Below are positions 34,949 through 43,636 of a stretch of DNA of 64,000 nucleotides, one piece after another; positions within the stretch are counted from its first letter, which is position 1, and every line of letters starts with the position of its first letter. The translations under genes were made by a program, and so were the position numbers. This stretch comes from Desulfosarcina ovata subsp. ovata (GTDB lineage: Bacteria > Desulfobacterota > Desulfobacteria > Desulfobacterales > Desulfosarcinaceae), in assembly GCF_009689005.1 (NCBI RefSeq), contig NZ_AP021879.1, positions 7,193,501 to 7,257,500 on the forward strand. The letters are read 5' to 3'. The notes beneath the pieces are model-generated. The model searched no databases and was not told the origin of the DNA. It saw only the letters and a list, made by a program, of their open reading frames with translations.

Positions 34949-36298
34949 ATGTCCAAGGTATTGGTCATTGACGATGAAATGCCGATTCTAGAATCGTTGG
35001 AGATGTTTCTCAGCGAAAAGGGGTATGATGTCCGCACCGCCGCATCGGCGGCGGCAGGCATGGCAGCCTTTAAAAGTTTTGCTCCCGATGTGGTCATTCT
35101 CGATATCCGGTTGCCGGACAGTTCCGGATTTGAGGTGCTCGACGGGTTCAACATGTCGGCCGAGCCGCCGAAGGTGATCATGATCACCGCTTTCCATGAC
35201 ATGGAGGCGGCGATTACCTCGATGAAACGCGGGGCCTACGATTATATCCACAAACCCTTGGATGCCGACGAGATCGAGAACGCCGTGGAGAAAGCCGTGC
35301 GGGCAACCGAGGCGGAACGCGCCGCGCCGGCGTCCCTTGATCCGGTCGACGCCACCCTGGACGATGTCATCATCGGCAAAAGCAAGGCCATCCTCGATGT
35401 CTTCAAGACCATGGGGATTTTGTGCCAGAACGATGCCACGGCCTTGATTCAGGGGGAAACCGGTACGGGGAAGGAGCTGATTGCGCGGGTCATCCACAAA
35501 AACAGCAAGAATCAGGCGGAACCGTTTATTACCCTGGACTGCTCCGCGGTGGTGGAAACCCTTTTGGAAAGCGAACTCTTCGGCCATGAAAAAGGGGCCT
35601 TTACCGGTGCCGCCCAGACCAAGATGGGACAGATCGAACTGGCCGGCAGGGGAACCCTTTTTCTGGACGAAATCGGCGAACTGCCCCTTGGCATTCAGGG
35701 GAAACTGTTGGGATTTCTCGAACGCCGCGAATACCTCCGTGTGGGGGGGCAGTTTCCCCAGAGGGCCCATTGCCGGATTCTGGCGGCCACCCATCGCGAC
35801 CTGAACCAGATGGTGCGTGATGGGCAGTTCCGCCGGGATCTGTTCTTCCGGCTGAACGTGATTCCACTCAGTGTCCCTCCGTTGCGCGAGCGCCTGGAGG
35901 ATATTCCCGATCTCACCCATCATTTCCTCAATATCATCCGCCGGTCCATGAACAAATCGCATTTGCGACTGCAGGAAAGTGCCGTCGCCGCCCTGATGAG
36001 ACATCAATGGCCCGGCAATGTCCGTGAACTGAAAAATGTGATCACGGCCGCCGCCATCCGTTCGCGGAGCCACGTGGTCCTGAGAGAGAGTGTGGATGCC
36101 GTTCTGGCGCAGCAGCACACAGCGGCCGATACCATCGATACCTCGCCTGACCTGTCGAGCCTCGAGCATCAGCATATCCTGCGGGTGCTGCGCAGCGTGG
36201 GTTGGAACCGAACCCATGCCGCTCGCCTGCTCGGAATCTCCCTGCCGACCCTGCGCAGCAAGATCCGTAAATTCGGAATCGATCCCTCGGAAACCTGA
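34949..36298 (+). CDS. Sigma-54-dependent response regulator (NtrC family)
   Basis: A 449-residue activator with a receiver domain (Asp52 in [10 protein letters not shown]), an AAA+ domain with Walker A GETGTGKE near residue 170 and the sigma-54 loop GAFTGA near 216, and a C-terminal Fis-type HTH ([20 protein letters not shown]). The start at 34949 has GGAGG upstream inside the kinase gene. A well-matched sigma-54 promoter lies 165 bases downstream of the stop, before the symporter and benzoate-CoA ligase genes, which are its likely targets. Confidence 0.9.
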   Translation: MSKVLVIDDEMPILESLEMFLSEKGYDVRTAASAAAGMAAFKSFAPDVVILDIRLPDSSGFEVLDGFNMSAEPPKVIMITAFHDMEAAITSMKRGAYDYIHKPLDADEIENAVEKAVRATEAERAAPASLDPVDATLDDVIIGKSKAILDVFKTMGILCQNDATALIQGETGTGKELIARVIHKNSKNQAEPFITLDCSAVVETLLESELFGHEKGAFTGAAQTKMGQIELAGRGTLFLDEIGELPLGIQGKLLGFLERREYLRVGGQFPQRAHCRILAATHRDLNQMVRDGQFRRDLFFRLNVIPLSVPPLRERLEDIPDLTHHFLNIIRRSMNKSHLRLQESAVAALMRHQWPGNVRELKNVITAAAIRSRSHVVLRESVDAVLAQQHTAADTIDTSPDLSSLEHQHILRVLRSVGWNRTHAARLLGISLPTLRSKIRKFGIDPSET

Positions 36299-36461
36299 TC
36301 CCCCTCGCCCGACCTGAAAGCTTTTTTCTAACCCGGTAAGTTTATTTCATCTTCCACCGTTTCGATCCTCCTGCCGGAACCCATCCCGAAAATACAGAAA
36401 GACAATAGGAAACAGTAAGTTATAAAAAAATAAAAAAGAATAAATAAAATTCATTAGGCGA

Positions 36462-36477
36462 GGGCATTTCATTTGCA
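36462..36477 (+). promoter_or_regulatory. Sigma-54 promoter of the benzoate uptake/activation operon
   Basis: GGGCATTTCATTTGCA carries GG at 36463-36464 and GC at 36475-36476, the exact -24/-12 spacing, with GGCA and TTTGCA matching the consensus. It lies about 105 bases before the small membrane protein gene at 36580 and just after a sigma-54 activator gene. The flanking 60 bases are AT-rich, suited to activator-driven bending. Confidence 0.8.
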
Positions 36478-36579
36478 ATAAGGCGTCACATCTGATGCAA
36501 AGTGCCCACGTTGGGCGATTTCTGTTTTCGAGCGGATGTTAAACAGGTCATTAAATCCACTCACCACAAAGGAGGATCA

Positions 36580-36843
36580 ATGAAGGACAAATCGGATTGG
36601 AAAAGACGTGTTTTTCTGGCGGTGTTCTGCGTACTCACCGTTTTCTGCTGGTGCCCCATCGGTTACGGGTCCTATGGACCGGCATCGTTGGTCTGGGGAA
36701 TGCCCAACTGGGCGGTTACCGCACTGCTAATCGGGGTATTCCTGTTTTTCCTGGAGATGTTTTACCTCTTCGGGACCCGGCTGACCCTCAACGACGATCA
36801 GCTGCCGGACGTGATCAAAGCCCTGCGAGAAGACATCCAATAA
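36580..36843 (+). CDS. Small two-helix membrane protein paired with the symporter
   Basis: An 87-residue protein with two hydrophobic helices (RVFLAVFCVLTVFCWCPIG and AVTALLIGVFLFFLEMFYLF) and a charged C-terminus. The start follows AAAGGAGGATCA. It is 27 bases from a sodium:solute symporter; small accessory membrane subunits of this type often precede SSS transporters. A direct role in transport is inferred from this pairing. Confidence 0.7.
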   Translation: MKDKSDWKRRVFLAVFCVLTVFCWCPIGYGSYGPASLVWGMPNWAVTALLIGVFLFFLEMFYLFGTRLTLNDDQLPDVIKALREDIQ

Positions 36844-36870
36844 AAAGATTCCAACCCAAAGGAGTACGCC

Positions 36871-38418
36871 ATGTTTGCCATCAGTGTGATTACCGCAATT
36901 TGTTTGGTTTCCGTGTTTGTCGGTTACCTGGCCTTCCGCCGTGGATTTACCCGTACGCCGGATGACTATTTTGTGGCCGGTTCCAGCCTCGGCTACTTTG
37001 TTTTGATTTTCAGCCTGCTGGCCTCGTTTCTGAGTGCCTTTTCCATGTTCGGCATGTCCAGCCTGGGCTACCGGACCGGCTTCGGCGCCCTGTTTGTCCT
37101 TACGGTCAACCTCGTTCCCTTAGGCTTCCTTTGGTATTACATGCATCGCAAGACCTTTGTGCTGGGGCGTGCGCGCGGCTGGATGTCCATGGGCGGTCCC
37201 TTTGGGGAGAGATACGGCAACGGTATGCGCGCCGTGATTCCGGTGGTAGTGCTGCTGGCCTCGATTCCCTATCTGGTCGCCCAGGTCCAGGGCATCGGGC
37301 TCATGGTGGAAGCGCTTAGCGAAAAAGCCATTCCCTACCATATGGGATTGTTCTTCGTGCCGATCTTCATCTCCTTCTACCTGATCATGGGCGGCATGAA
37401 GGGCGCCGCCTGGGTCAACACGATCCAGGGTGTCTTTTTCTCGATCATGGTGTTTGTGCTCTTTTTTGCCGTCATGGCCAAAAACGGCGGCTTCGTGCCG
37501 ACCATGCAATTGGTATTCGATTCCCATCCAGATCTGTTTCAGTTGGGGGCCAAGGGGGGAAAACTGTGGAGCTACCCCATGGTATTCGGATTTGCCGCTG
37601 CCATGTGTCTGGGGTGTGTCTGTTTTCCCCAGCCATACATGCACGCCTACTCAAGCCGCACGGTCAAAGGGTTTAAAACCATGTTGCTGAGTTTCGGCGG
37701 TATCTGCCTGATCATCATCACCATGCCGACCCTGATCGGTATCGCTGCCACGGTCATCGTCCCCGGTCTCAAAGGCGTGCAGGCCGACAAGGTATACGGC
37801 ATCGTGGCCTCCCAAACCCTGCCCGACCTGCTGGCGGCCCTGGCCGTGGCCGGCGGGTTCACCGCCGCCATGTCCACGGTCAACGGCCTGGTCTTCGGCA
37901 ATGCCACCAACCTGGCCAACGACCTGCTCAAACTGATGGTTCCCAATGTCGATCAGAAAGGTCTGGTCAATGCCGCGCGCTGGTCGGTGGCCGGCATCAT
38001 GGCCATCTGTGTGGTCATTTCCTGGAATCCGAACACGCCGGTGGCCGAATTGTCCGTGCTTGCCTTCGGTACCGTTGCCGTGACCATCTTTCCGCTGTGG
38101 GGGGCCTATTTCTGGAAACGGGCCACCGCCAGCGGCGCCTTGGCCAGCACCATCATCGGCCTGGGTATGAACATTGTCTTTTTTATCTGGGGCGGCAAAA
38201 AAATGGTCCTGTTTCCCAGCGACAAACTGTTTCAGCTGAACGGCTTCCTGGCTGCCTTTATCGTTGCCGGAGTGGTTTTCTTCGTCGTCTGCCTGTTGAC
38301 CAAACCCGGCAAGGTCGAGCAGAAAAGCCTGGCCCTGTTTTTTCATCCTGCCCTGGATGGAAAACTGGGGGGCAACGCCAAGCAGGAAAGCTCCGATCGC
38401 GAGTGGGTGAAGGCCTGA
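36871..38418 (+). CDS. Sodium:solute symporter (SSS family), probable benzoate or aromatic acid importer
   Basis: A 515-residue integral membrane protein with about 13 helices and SSS-family text such as DDYFVAGSSLGYFVLIFSL, SAFSMFGMSSLGYRTGFGAL and GGFTAAMSTVNGLVFGNATN. It should import an organic anion with sodium. Its position, between a sigma-54 promoter and a benzoate-CoA-ligase-like gene, suggests benzoate or a related aromatic acid as the substrate. Confidence 0.85.
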   Translation: MFAISVITAICLVSVFVGYLAFRRGFTRTPDDYFVAGSSLGYFVLIFSLLASFLSAFSMFGMSSLGYRTGFGALFVLTVNLVPLGFLWYYMHRKTFVLGRARGWMSMGGPFGERYGNGMRAVIPVVVLLASIPYLVAQVQGIGLMVEALSEKAIPYHMGLFFVPIFISFYLIMGGMKGAAWVNTIQGVFFSIMVFVLFFAVMAKNGGFVPTMQLVFDSHPDLFQLGAKGGKLWSYPMVFGFAAAMCLGCVCFPQPYMHAYSSRTVKGFKTMLLSFGGICLIIITMPTLIGIAATVIVPGLKGVQADKVYGIVASQTLPDLLAALAVAGGFTAAMSTVNGLVFGNATNLANDLLKLMVPNVDQKGLVNAARWSVAGIMAICVVISWNPNTPVAELSVLAFGTVAVTIFPLWGAYFWKRATASGALASTIIGLGMNIVFFIWGGKKMVLFPSDKLFQLNGFLAAFIVAGVVFFVVCLLTKPGKVEQKSLALFFHPALDGKLGGNAKQESSDREWVKA

Positions 38419-38552
38419 CGCCTAGTTCAGCCGTTGATGGAAAGAAAAAACCGATTTTTAAAATAATAAATACTTATTTCCGGAGGGCATGGCGGAAATG
38501 AACAAAAAGCCTCATCGCCGACCCTGCCTCCGGGCCAGAAAGGAGTTCTCTG

Positions 38553-40112
38553 ATGGATTTTACGTTGAACCTGCCAGAACAATTCAATGCTGCCGATTAT
38601 TTTGTGGATCGCAATATCCGCGAGGGACGTGCCGACAAGGTGGCCGTTCTCTGCGAGGATCGCCAACTGACATACGGCCAGGTCCAGGCGGGAATGAACC
38701 GGGTGGGAAACGGGCTGCGGTCCCTGGGCGTGCGCATGGAGGAACGGGTGGCCTTGCTGCTGCTCGATACCGAAGTCTATCCTCAGGCCTTCTTCGGTTC
38801 CATTAAAATCGGTGCCGTGCCGATCTGCATCAATACCCTGATGCGTCCCAAGGACTATGCCTATTTTCTCAATGACAGCCGGGCGCGGGTGCTGATGGTG
38901 GATCAGAGCCTGCTGGGGATCATTAACGGCGTCCGTTCGAAACTCAACTTCCTCGAACATGTGATCGTGGTCGGTGGCACGGCCGACGAGACCGATCTGG
39001 TCTTCGATACCTGGGTTGCCGGTCATTCCGACGCGCTGGAAGCGGCGCCGACCACGCCGGACGATGCCTGCTTCTGGCTTTACAGTTCCGGTTCCACAGG
39101 TTTGCCCAAAGGCACCGTACACCTCCATCACGATATGGTTTACGCTACGGAAACCTACGGCAAACAGGTACTGAAAGTGAAGGAGACGGACGTTTGCTTT
39201 TCCGCGGCCAAGCTGTTTTTTGCCTACGGGTTGGGCAATGGCCTTTACTTCCCATTCAGCGCGGGCGCAACAACGGTTTATCACCCGGGGCGGCCGACCC
39301 CCGACGCCATGTACAGCACCATTGCCAAGCACCGCCCGACCATTTATTATGCCGTACCCACCCTGTTCGGCAGCATGTTGGTTCAGGATGGCGCACTGGA
39401 CGGGGTGCGCATCTGTGTCTCGGCGGGTGAAGCCCTGCCTGCGGAGATCCTGAAGCGTTGGAAAGAGCGTTTCGGTGTCGGGATCATGGACGGCATCGGT
39501 TCGACGGAAATTTCGCATATTTTCATCTCCAACCGGGAAGACGACATGCGTGCCGGTTCCACGGGTAAACTGGTCCCCGGATACGAGGCCCGCATCGTGG
39601 ACGATGACTTAAACGACGTTGCCGAAGGCGATGTCGGCACCCTGCTGATCAAAGGCGACAGTATTGCCGCCTATTACTGGAACAAACACGAAAAGACCAA
39701 AAAAACCATGCTGGGTGACTGGATCAATACCGATGACAAATTTTTCCGTGATGAAGATGGTTACTTTTTTTATGTCGGACGTTCCAACGATATGCTCAAG
39801 GTCGGCGGCATCTGGGTGTCTCCCATCGAAGTGGAGGCCTGTATCATGGAGCACGCCAGTGTTCTGGAATGCGCCGTGGTGGGGGCGCCGGACAAGGAGA
39901 ATCTTATCAAACCCAAAGCTTATGTGGTCCTTAAGGATAATTTCGAGCCCGGCGAGGAGCTTTCCAAGGAGATTAAGGAATATGTGAAGAAGGCGTTGGC
40001 CCACTACAAGTATCCCCGCTGGATCGAGTTTGTTGACGAACTTCCCAAAACGGCGACTGGAAAAATCAAGCGCTTTATGTTAAAGGACCAAGCCACGCAG
40101 ACAGCAGCATAA
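38553..40112 (+). CDS. bamY: Benzoate-CoA ligase family protein
   Basis: A 519-residue AMP-forming ligase. The P-loop YSSGSTGLPKGTVHLHHDM is near residue 178 and the C-terminal Lys motif PKTATGKIKRF near 502. The start MDFTLNLPEQFNAADYFVD is characteristic of benzoate-CoA ligases. It would convert benzoate, CoA and ATP to benzoyl-CoA, AMP and PPi, feeding the pathway encoded at 21.7-28.7 kb through a benzoyl-CoA reductase not in this window. It is transcribed with the symporter. Confidence 0.85.
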   Translation: MDFTLNLPEQFNAADYFVDRNIREGRADKVAVLCEDRQLTYGQVQAGMNRVGNGLRSLGVRMEERVALLLLDTEVYPQAFFGSIKIGAVPICINTLMRPKDYAYFLNDSRARVLMVDQSLLGIINGVRSKLNFLEHVIVVGGTADETDLVFDTWVAGHSDALEAAPTTPDDACFWLYSSGSTGLPKGTVHLHHDMVYATETYGKQVLKVKETDVCFSAAKLFFAYGLGNGLYFPFSAGATTVYHPGRPTPDAMYSTIAKHRPTIYYAVPTLFGSMLVQDGALDGVRICVSAGEALPAEILKRWKERFGVGIMDGIGSTEISHIFISNREDDMRAGSTGKLVPGYEARIVDDDLNDVAEGDVGTLLIKGDSIAAYYWNKHEKTKKTMLGDWINTDDKFFRDEDGYFFYVGRSNDMLKVGGIWVSPIEVEACIMEHASVLECAVVGAPDKENLIKPKAYVVLKDNFEPGEELSKEIKEYVKKALAHYKYPRWIEFVDELPKTATGKIKRFMLKDQATQTAA

Positions 40113-40154
40113 CCGAACGGTCCGATCAATATCCATTAACTGCAGCTTTTTTGT

Positions 40155-40204
40155 CTCCGGACGATGTGAACCGTTTTGGTTTGCGTTGTCCGGAGCATTT
40201 TTGT
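40155..40204 (+). terminator. Terminator after the benzoate-CoA ligase gene
   Basis: CTCCGGAC and GTCCGGAG pair across a 25-base loop and are followed by CATTTTTG. Confidence 0.65.
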
Positions 40205-40253
40205 GTCGGTGCATGGCGGGCAAACCGCCTGCGCCGATATCGCAAAAAGAAAA

Positions 40254-40841
40254 ATGGGAAAAAAAGAGATGCGTGAAAAACCGGCACTGCTGATTATCGA
40301 CATGGTAAAGGATACCTTTGACGACGCCCATCCGCTCCCGATCACCCCGTTCGGGCGGCAGATCATTGAACCCATCAACGGGCTGATTCGCGGATTTCGC
40401 AAACAGGCCTGGCCCGTCGTTTTTTCGACCGATGCCTTTCATGAAGACGATTTTATCTTCAAAGGCCGCATGAAACCGCACTCCCTGGCCGGCACGCAAG
40501 GGGCCGAGGTGATCGATGAACTGGATCGTCAGCCCGAGGATCTCTGGCTGCCGAAGCCTCGTTTTTCCGCCTTTTTCGGGACAACGCTGGATGAATGGCT
40601 GAAAGCGCGTGGGGTTACCTTGTGTGCCGTGGCCGGGCTGGCGACCAATTTCTGTGTGCTGACCACGGTCATGGATGCCCTGTGCCACGATTTCAAGGCC
40701 GTTTTTCTTGAAGACTGCACGGCCACCTGGTCTGAAGAGGTCCACCAGCAGGTGCTCAACAATTATCGTCGCAACCCGTTGGATCCGCTCCTGCGCGTAC
40801 TCAGCGCCCAGCAGTTGGTTGACACCCTTGGGATGGATTAG
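40254..40841 (+). CDS. Isochorismatase-family cysteine hydrolase
   Basis: About 195 residues with the cysteine-hydrolase catalytic set: Asp in LLIIDMVKDTF, Lys in LPKPRFSAFFGT and Cys in GLATNFCVLTTVMDAL. Family members include nicotinamidase and other amidohydrolases. The start is uncertain: 40254, 40269 and 40176 are all in frame and none has a good ribosome binding site. It lies just after the benzoate-CoA ligase terminator. The substrate is unknown. Confidence 0.78.
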   Translation: MGKKEMREKPALLIIDMVKDTFDDAHPLPITPFGRQIIEPINGLIRGFRKQAWPVVFSTDAFHEDDFIFKGRMKPHSLAGTQGAEVIDELDRQPEDLWLPKPRFSAFFGTTLDEWLKARGVTLCAVAGLATNFCVLTTVMDALCHDFKAVFLEDCTATWSEEVHQQVLNNYRRNPLDPLLRVLSAQQLVDTLGMD

Positions 40842-41263
40842 GGAGCAACCAAAAAAAAACCACCATTTTAATCCGCGTCTGCCCTTGTGTTTTCCTTTGC
40901 AGATCGCATCAACCCGGAAAACGGTCAATTGGGCCGGGGACAAATCGTTGTGTCCCGGTGATCGCGCTTGGGCCAAGCGCCGGCCATCCCATATGGTTCG
41001 GTCGTTTGGTCTTATTTAATAAACTGAATTTCAATCAAAATTCACTCTCCCATCATAATATATTTTTCAGAAGCATGATCGGGATCATAGACGGAAAGAG
41101 GCGTTTGACGTAAAACTCATTCATCCAGGGGCACCATGCTCGATAGCGTCTTCAAAGATTCACCCGGAATGGCGTGATCACGGTAGCTCTGCCCCGGTAG
41201 GAACGCAAAGGCCAAACGATTTATCGATCTTTAGAATAAAACTTAAAAAAAAAGGAGTGTGAA
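40842..41263 (+). other. Intergenic region before a small orphan gene
   Basis: About 420 bases without a supportable coding frame. The right part has GC-rich blocks (GGGGCA near 41130 and TGCCCC near 41190 can pair) and ACGCAAAGGCCAAACG near 41203, probably the structured leader of the gene at 41264. The left part looks featureless. Confidence 0.45.
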
Positions 41264-41467
41264 ATGGAGTCGAACATCGATCTGCATGAAATGGATGCAA
41301 TGGTGCGAAGGATCCAGCTCGCGGCTGAACGCCTGAATCGTCTCGGTGAAAAGTTTCCCACTTTGGCCAAAAATTCGCTTCATGTTCTGACCAGCGCGAA
41401 AACGTTGGAGCTTAATATTGGCGACCTGCTCCATCTGAATGACGCCAAGGGCGCGAAAGTCGCCTGA
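41264..41467 (+). CDS. Small protein of unknown function (67 aa)
   Basis: The ATG at 41264 follows AAAAAGGAGTGTGAA, a strong ribosome binding site, and the gene ends at a strong two-way terminator, so it is a single-gene unit. The product is helical and polar (MESNIDLHEMDAMVRRIQLA, then AERLNRLGEKFPTLAKN) with no membrane segment. I do not recognise the family. Confidence 0.6.
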   Translation: MESNIDLHEMDAMVRRIQLAAERLNRLGEKFPTLAKNSLHVLTSAKTLELNIGDLLHLNDAKGAKVA

Positions 41468-41490
41468 TCCCACCACTATTTCCGATCGCA

Positions 41491-41552
41491 AATAAAAAAG
41501 GGGGAGATCACCGGACCGTTTGACACGGATGGGCGATCTCCCCCCTTTTTGG
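41491..41552. terminator. Bidirectional terminator
   Basis: AAAAAAGGGGGAGATC and GATCTCCCCCCTTTTT form a 13-bp or longer stem. It serves the 67-residue gene on the plus strand and the thiolase-like gene on the minus strand. Confidence 0.85.
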
Positions 41553-41564
41553 TTTTTTCGACAA

Positions 41565-42755
41565 TCAACCGACTTTCAGAATCAGTGCCGCACCCGTATC
41601 GCCGGCTGCGCAACCGGTAAACATCACGTAGCCGCCGCCAAGCATCACGGCTTCCTCGATGCCTTCGATGATGCAACGGCCAGCCGTGGGCGCCTGGGGA
41701 TGGCCAAACACCATTGAACTGCCATAGTTGTTGAAACCGTTGACGTCGATCTTCATCTCATTGGCCATGTAAATATCGTTGGCCGAGAAGGGGTTGTGGG
41801 TCTTGATCACTTTCATCTCCCCGACGGACAGACCGGCTTTGTTCAGGGCCATCTGGGCGGCGGGCACGGGGGCCATGGCCATATGGGCTTTTTTGACCCG
41901 GGAGTAACCGTAGGAGATCACTTGGATCTCGATGGCCGGCTGGGTGCTCAGGGATTTGGCTTTTTCGCGACCGGTGACCACGATGGCGCAGTTTCCGTCC
42001 GCCGGATGGGTCTGGGCGCCAAAGGTGTGTACGCCACCCGGCAGCACGGGTCTCAGCCCAGCCAGCCCTTCCTTGGTGCTCTTGGTGATGCCCTCGTCGG
42101 CATCCAGGGTGATGGTTTTCTTCTTGGAAATTTTCACTTCCACCGGAAACATGTAGCGTTTCTGGAAGGCCCGGTCGTCCTTTAACGAGTCGGTATACTG
42201 CTCATAGCGCCGCAGGGCCACCGCATCACACTCTTCACGGGTAACGCCGGCCATGGCGGATACGTTTTCGGCCGTCTGAATCATTGCCGTACCGCCCCAG
42301 GGATCCAGATTGAAATGCTCCATCACCCAGTCTTCCGATACCACCTGGCCGCCGGGGCCGCCCGGATTGGGCCAGATGCTGTGAGGGCCGTTTGAGCAAC
42401 GGTCGGTAAACAGGTTGTAGACATTCTCGCAAAATCCGTTTTCAATGGCCATGGAGGCCTGATAAACGCCGGTGGTGGACGTCGAGCAGGCTTGACTGAT
42501 AAGCACCCCCGGGCTGTCCTCGGCACCGATCAGGGCGGCGGACCAGGGTCCCCCATAGAAAATCTTGGGCTGTCCGATGGTGACCCCGAGAATGACGTAG
42601 TCAAACATCTTGGGATCCCAGCCTTTGCTTTCGATCCAGCGCTTGGAGGTTTGCGCGCCGAGGGTAATGGCGTTTTCGCCCTGAAGGCTGCCCTGCCATC
42701 TGGAAAAAGGCGTGCTGTAATAACCGCCGTATGGGATGTAAGCTTTTGTAAACAT
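41565..42755 (-). CDS. Thiolase-family protein (acetyl-CoA acetyltransferase-like)
   Basis: A 396-residue thiolase. The nucleophile is in SQACSTSTTG near residue 90, GHPQAPTAGR forms the third motif, and the C-terminal Cys lies in GCAAGDTGAALIL near 383. All catalytic positions of a biosynthetic/degradative thiolase are kept, with an unusual GHPQAPTAGR in place of GHPxGATG. The start follows GAGGAGGATTTGTACG. It is probably transcribed alone or with the SatP-like gene upstream; its acyl substrate is unknown. Confidence 0.8.
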   Translation of the reverse strand: MFTKAYIPYGGYYSTPFSRWQGSLQGENAITLGAQTSKRWIESKGWDPKMFDYVILGVTIGQPKIFYGGPWSAALIGAEDSPGVLISQACSTSTTGVYQASMAIENGFCENVYNLFTDRCSNGPHSIWPNPGGPGGQVVSEDWVMEHFNLDPWGGTAMIQTAENVSAMAGVTREECDAVALRRYEQYTDSLKDDRAFQKRYMFPVEVKISKKKTITLDADEGITKSTKEGLAGLRPVLPGGVHTFGAQTHPADGNCAIVVTGREKAKSLSTQPAIEIQVISYGYSRVKKAHMAMAPVPAAQMALNKAGLSVGEMKVIKTHNPFSANDIYMANEMKIDVNGFNNYGSSMVFGHPQAPTAGRCIIEGIEEAVMLGGGYVMFTGCAAGDTGAALILKVG

Positions 42756-42827
42756 CGTACAAATCCTCCTCTATTGGGATGAATAAAAATCCGAACAAGG
42801 CACTCACGCCAGGGTCGGGCAGACAAT

Positions 42828-42936
42828 CTATAGCATTCACGATAATGTTTTTGGGCTACGTTATCGGTCGTCGCGGTACGTTTTATACAGCTTCCTCCCT
42901 CTGGCCTTGCCAAAAACATTATCATAAAAGCTATAT
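42828..42936. repeat. 27-bp inverted repeat around a 55-base spacer
   Basis: The left arm at 42828-42854 (CTATAGCATTCACGATAATG, then TTTTTGG) and the right arm at 42910-42936 match as inverted repeats at about 22 of 27 positions, with the inner 14 bases perfect. It lies in the 239-base gap between the SatP-like gene and the thiolase-like gene. It may be a MITE relic or a large transcript hairpin. Confidence 0.65.
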
Positions 42937-42994
42937 CAAAGAAGATGTTGCCGGTTTGCCCGCCCTTTGGCGGTAAACCGGCAACGCTTAAGGC

Positions 42995-43600
42995 TCAGTT
43001 GACCACGACAAGCGGTTTGCCAACAGGGAAAACCGTTTTCTTGAAGGTGGTGTTGATGATGTTCGCCGTTGCCAGATAAATACCGAAAATACCGACCATC
43101 AGAATGCAGTATGCGGCAAACTGTGCGGCCATGGCGGGGGGCAGGATGCTTCTGAACTTCAGCATGACCAGAAACCAGAGCGCCGCATCGGCAAAAATCA
43201 GAGCAACGAAAAAGACCGGCGATCCCACTAGATAAGCCGGGGTGAACAGGGAGAGGACAATGGCGAGTACCAACCAGGCGTATGGGTCACTGGCCATGGC
43301 AAAGTGGATGCCTTTGGCGTGACAGATGAATTCGGCAAGGTTGATCAAGGCGGTCACTAACATGAAAAAACTGCTGAAAAGAAGCATAACGTTGCCAGCC
43401 GCCAGGCTCTTGTCCTTCAATTCGATGATAGCGGCCACAAATTGACAGACAAACCCGCCGAAAAGCCAACAGGCCACCGCCAGACGGCTTTCTTCACCGA
43501 TACGACCTGTCAACAGACCAAAGAAGATAAAACAGGCAATCGCCAGGGCGCCCAGGGCCTGGGGCGCAGGGCTGGCAAAACTGTGAGATTCGTTAGACAT
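42995..43600 (-). CDS. GPR1/FUN34/YaaH-family acetate transporter (SatP-like)
   Basis: A 201-residue membrane protein with six helices. Family features include the N-terminal NPxG-type segment in changed form (SPAPQALGALAIACF), internal hydrophobic repeats, and NLAEFICH. Members move acetate or succinate with protons. It sits between acyl-CoA ligases and a thiolase-like gene, in keeping with acetate handling during oxidation of organic acids. Confidence 0.78.
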   Translation of the reverse strand: MSNESHSFASPAPQALGALAIACFIFFGLLTGRIGEESRLAVACWLFGGFVCQFVAAIIELKDKSLAAGNVMLLFSSFFMLVTALINLAEFICHAKGIHFAMASDPYAWLVLAIVLSLFTPAYLVGSPVFFVALIFADAALWFLVMLKFRSILPPAMAAQFAAYCILMVGIFGIYLATANIINTTFKKTVFPVGKPLVVVN

Positions 43601-43636
43601 TTTGTGTTCTCCTGTTATTGAAAGAATGACGTTCCA

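Noticed and set aside
41190-41220. ACGCAAAGGCCAAACG, resembling part of a cyclic-di-GMP-I (GEMM) riboswitch
   Set aside because: Only one short motif fits; the second conserved half and the tetraloop receptor are absent in the following sequence.
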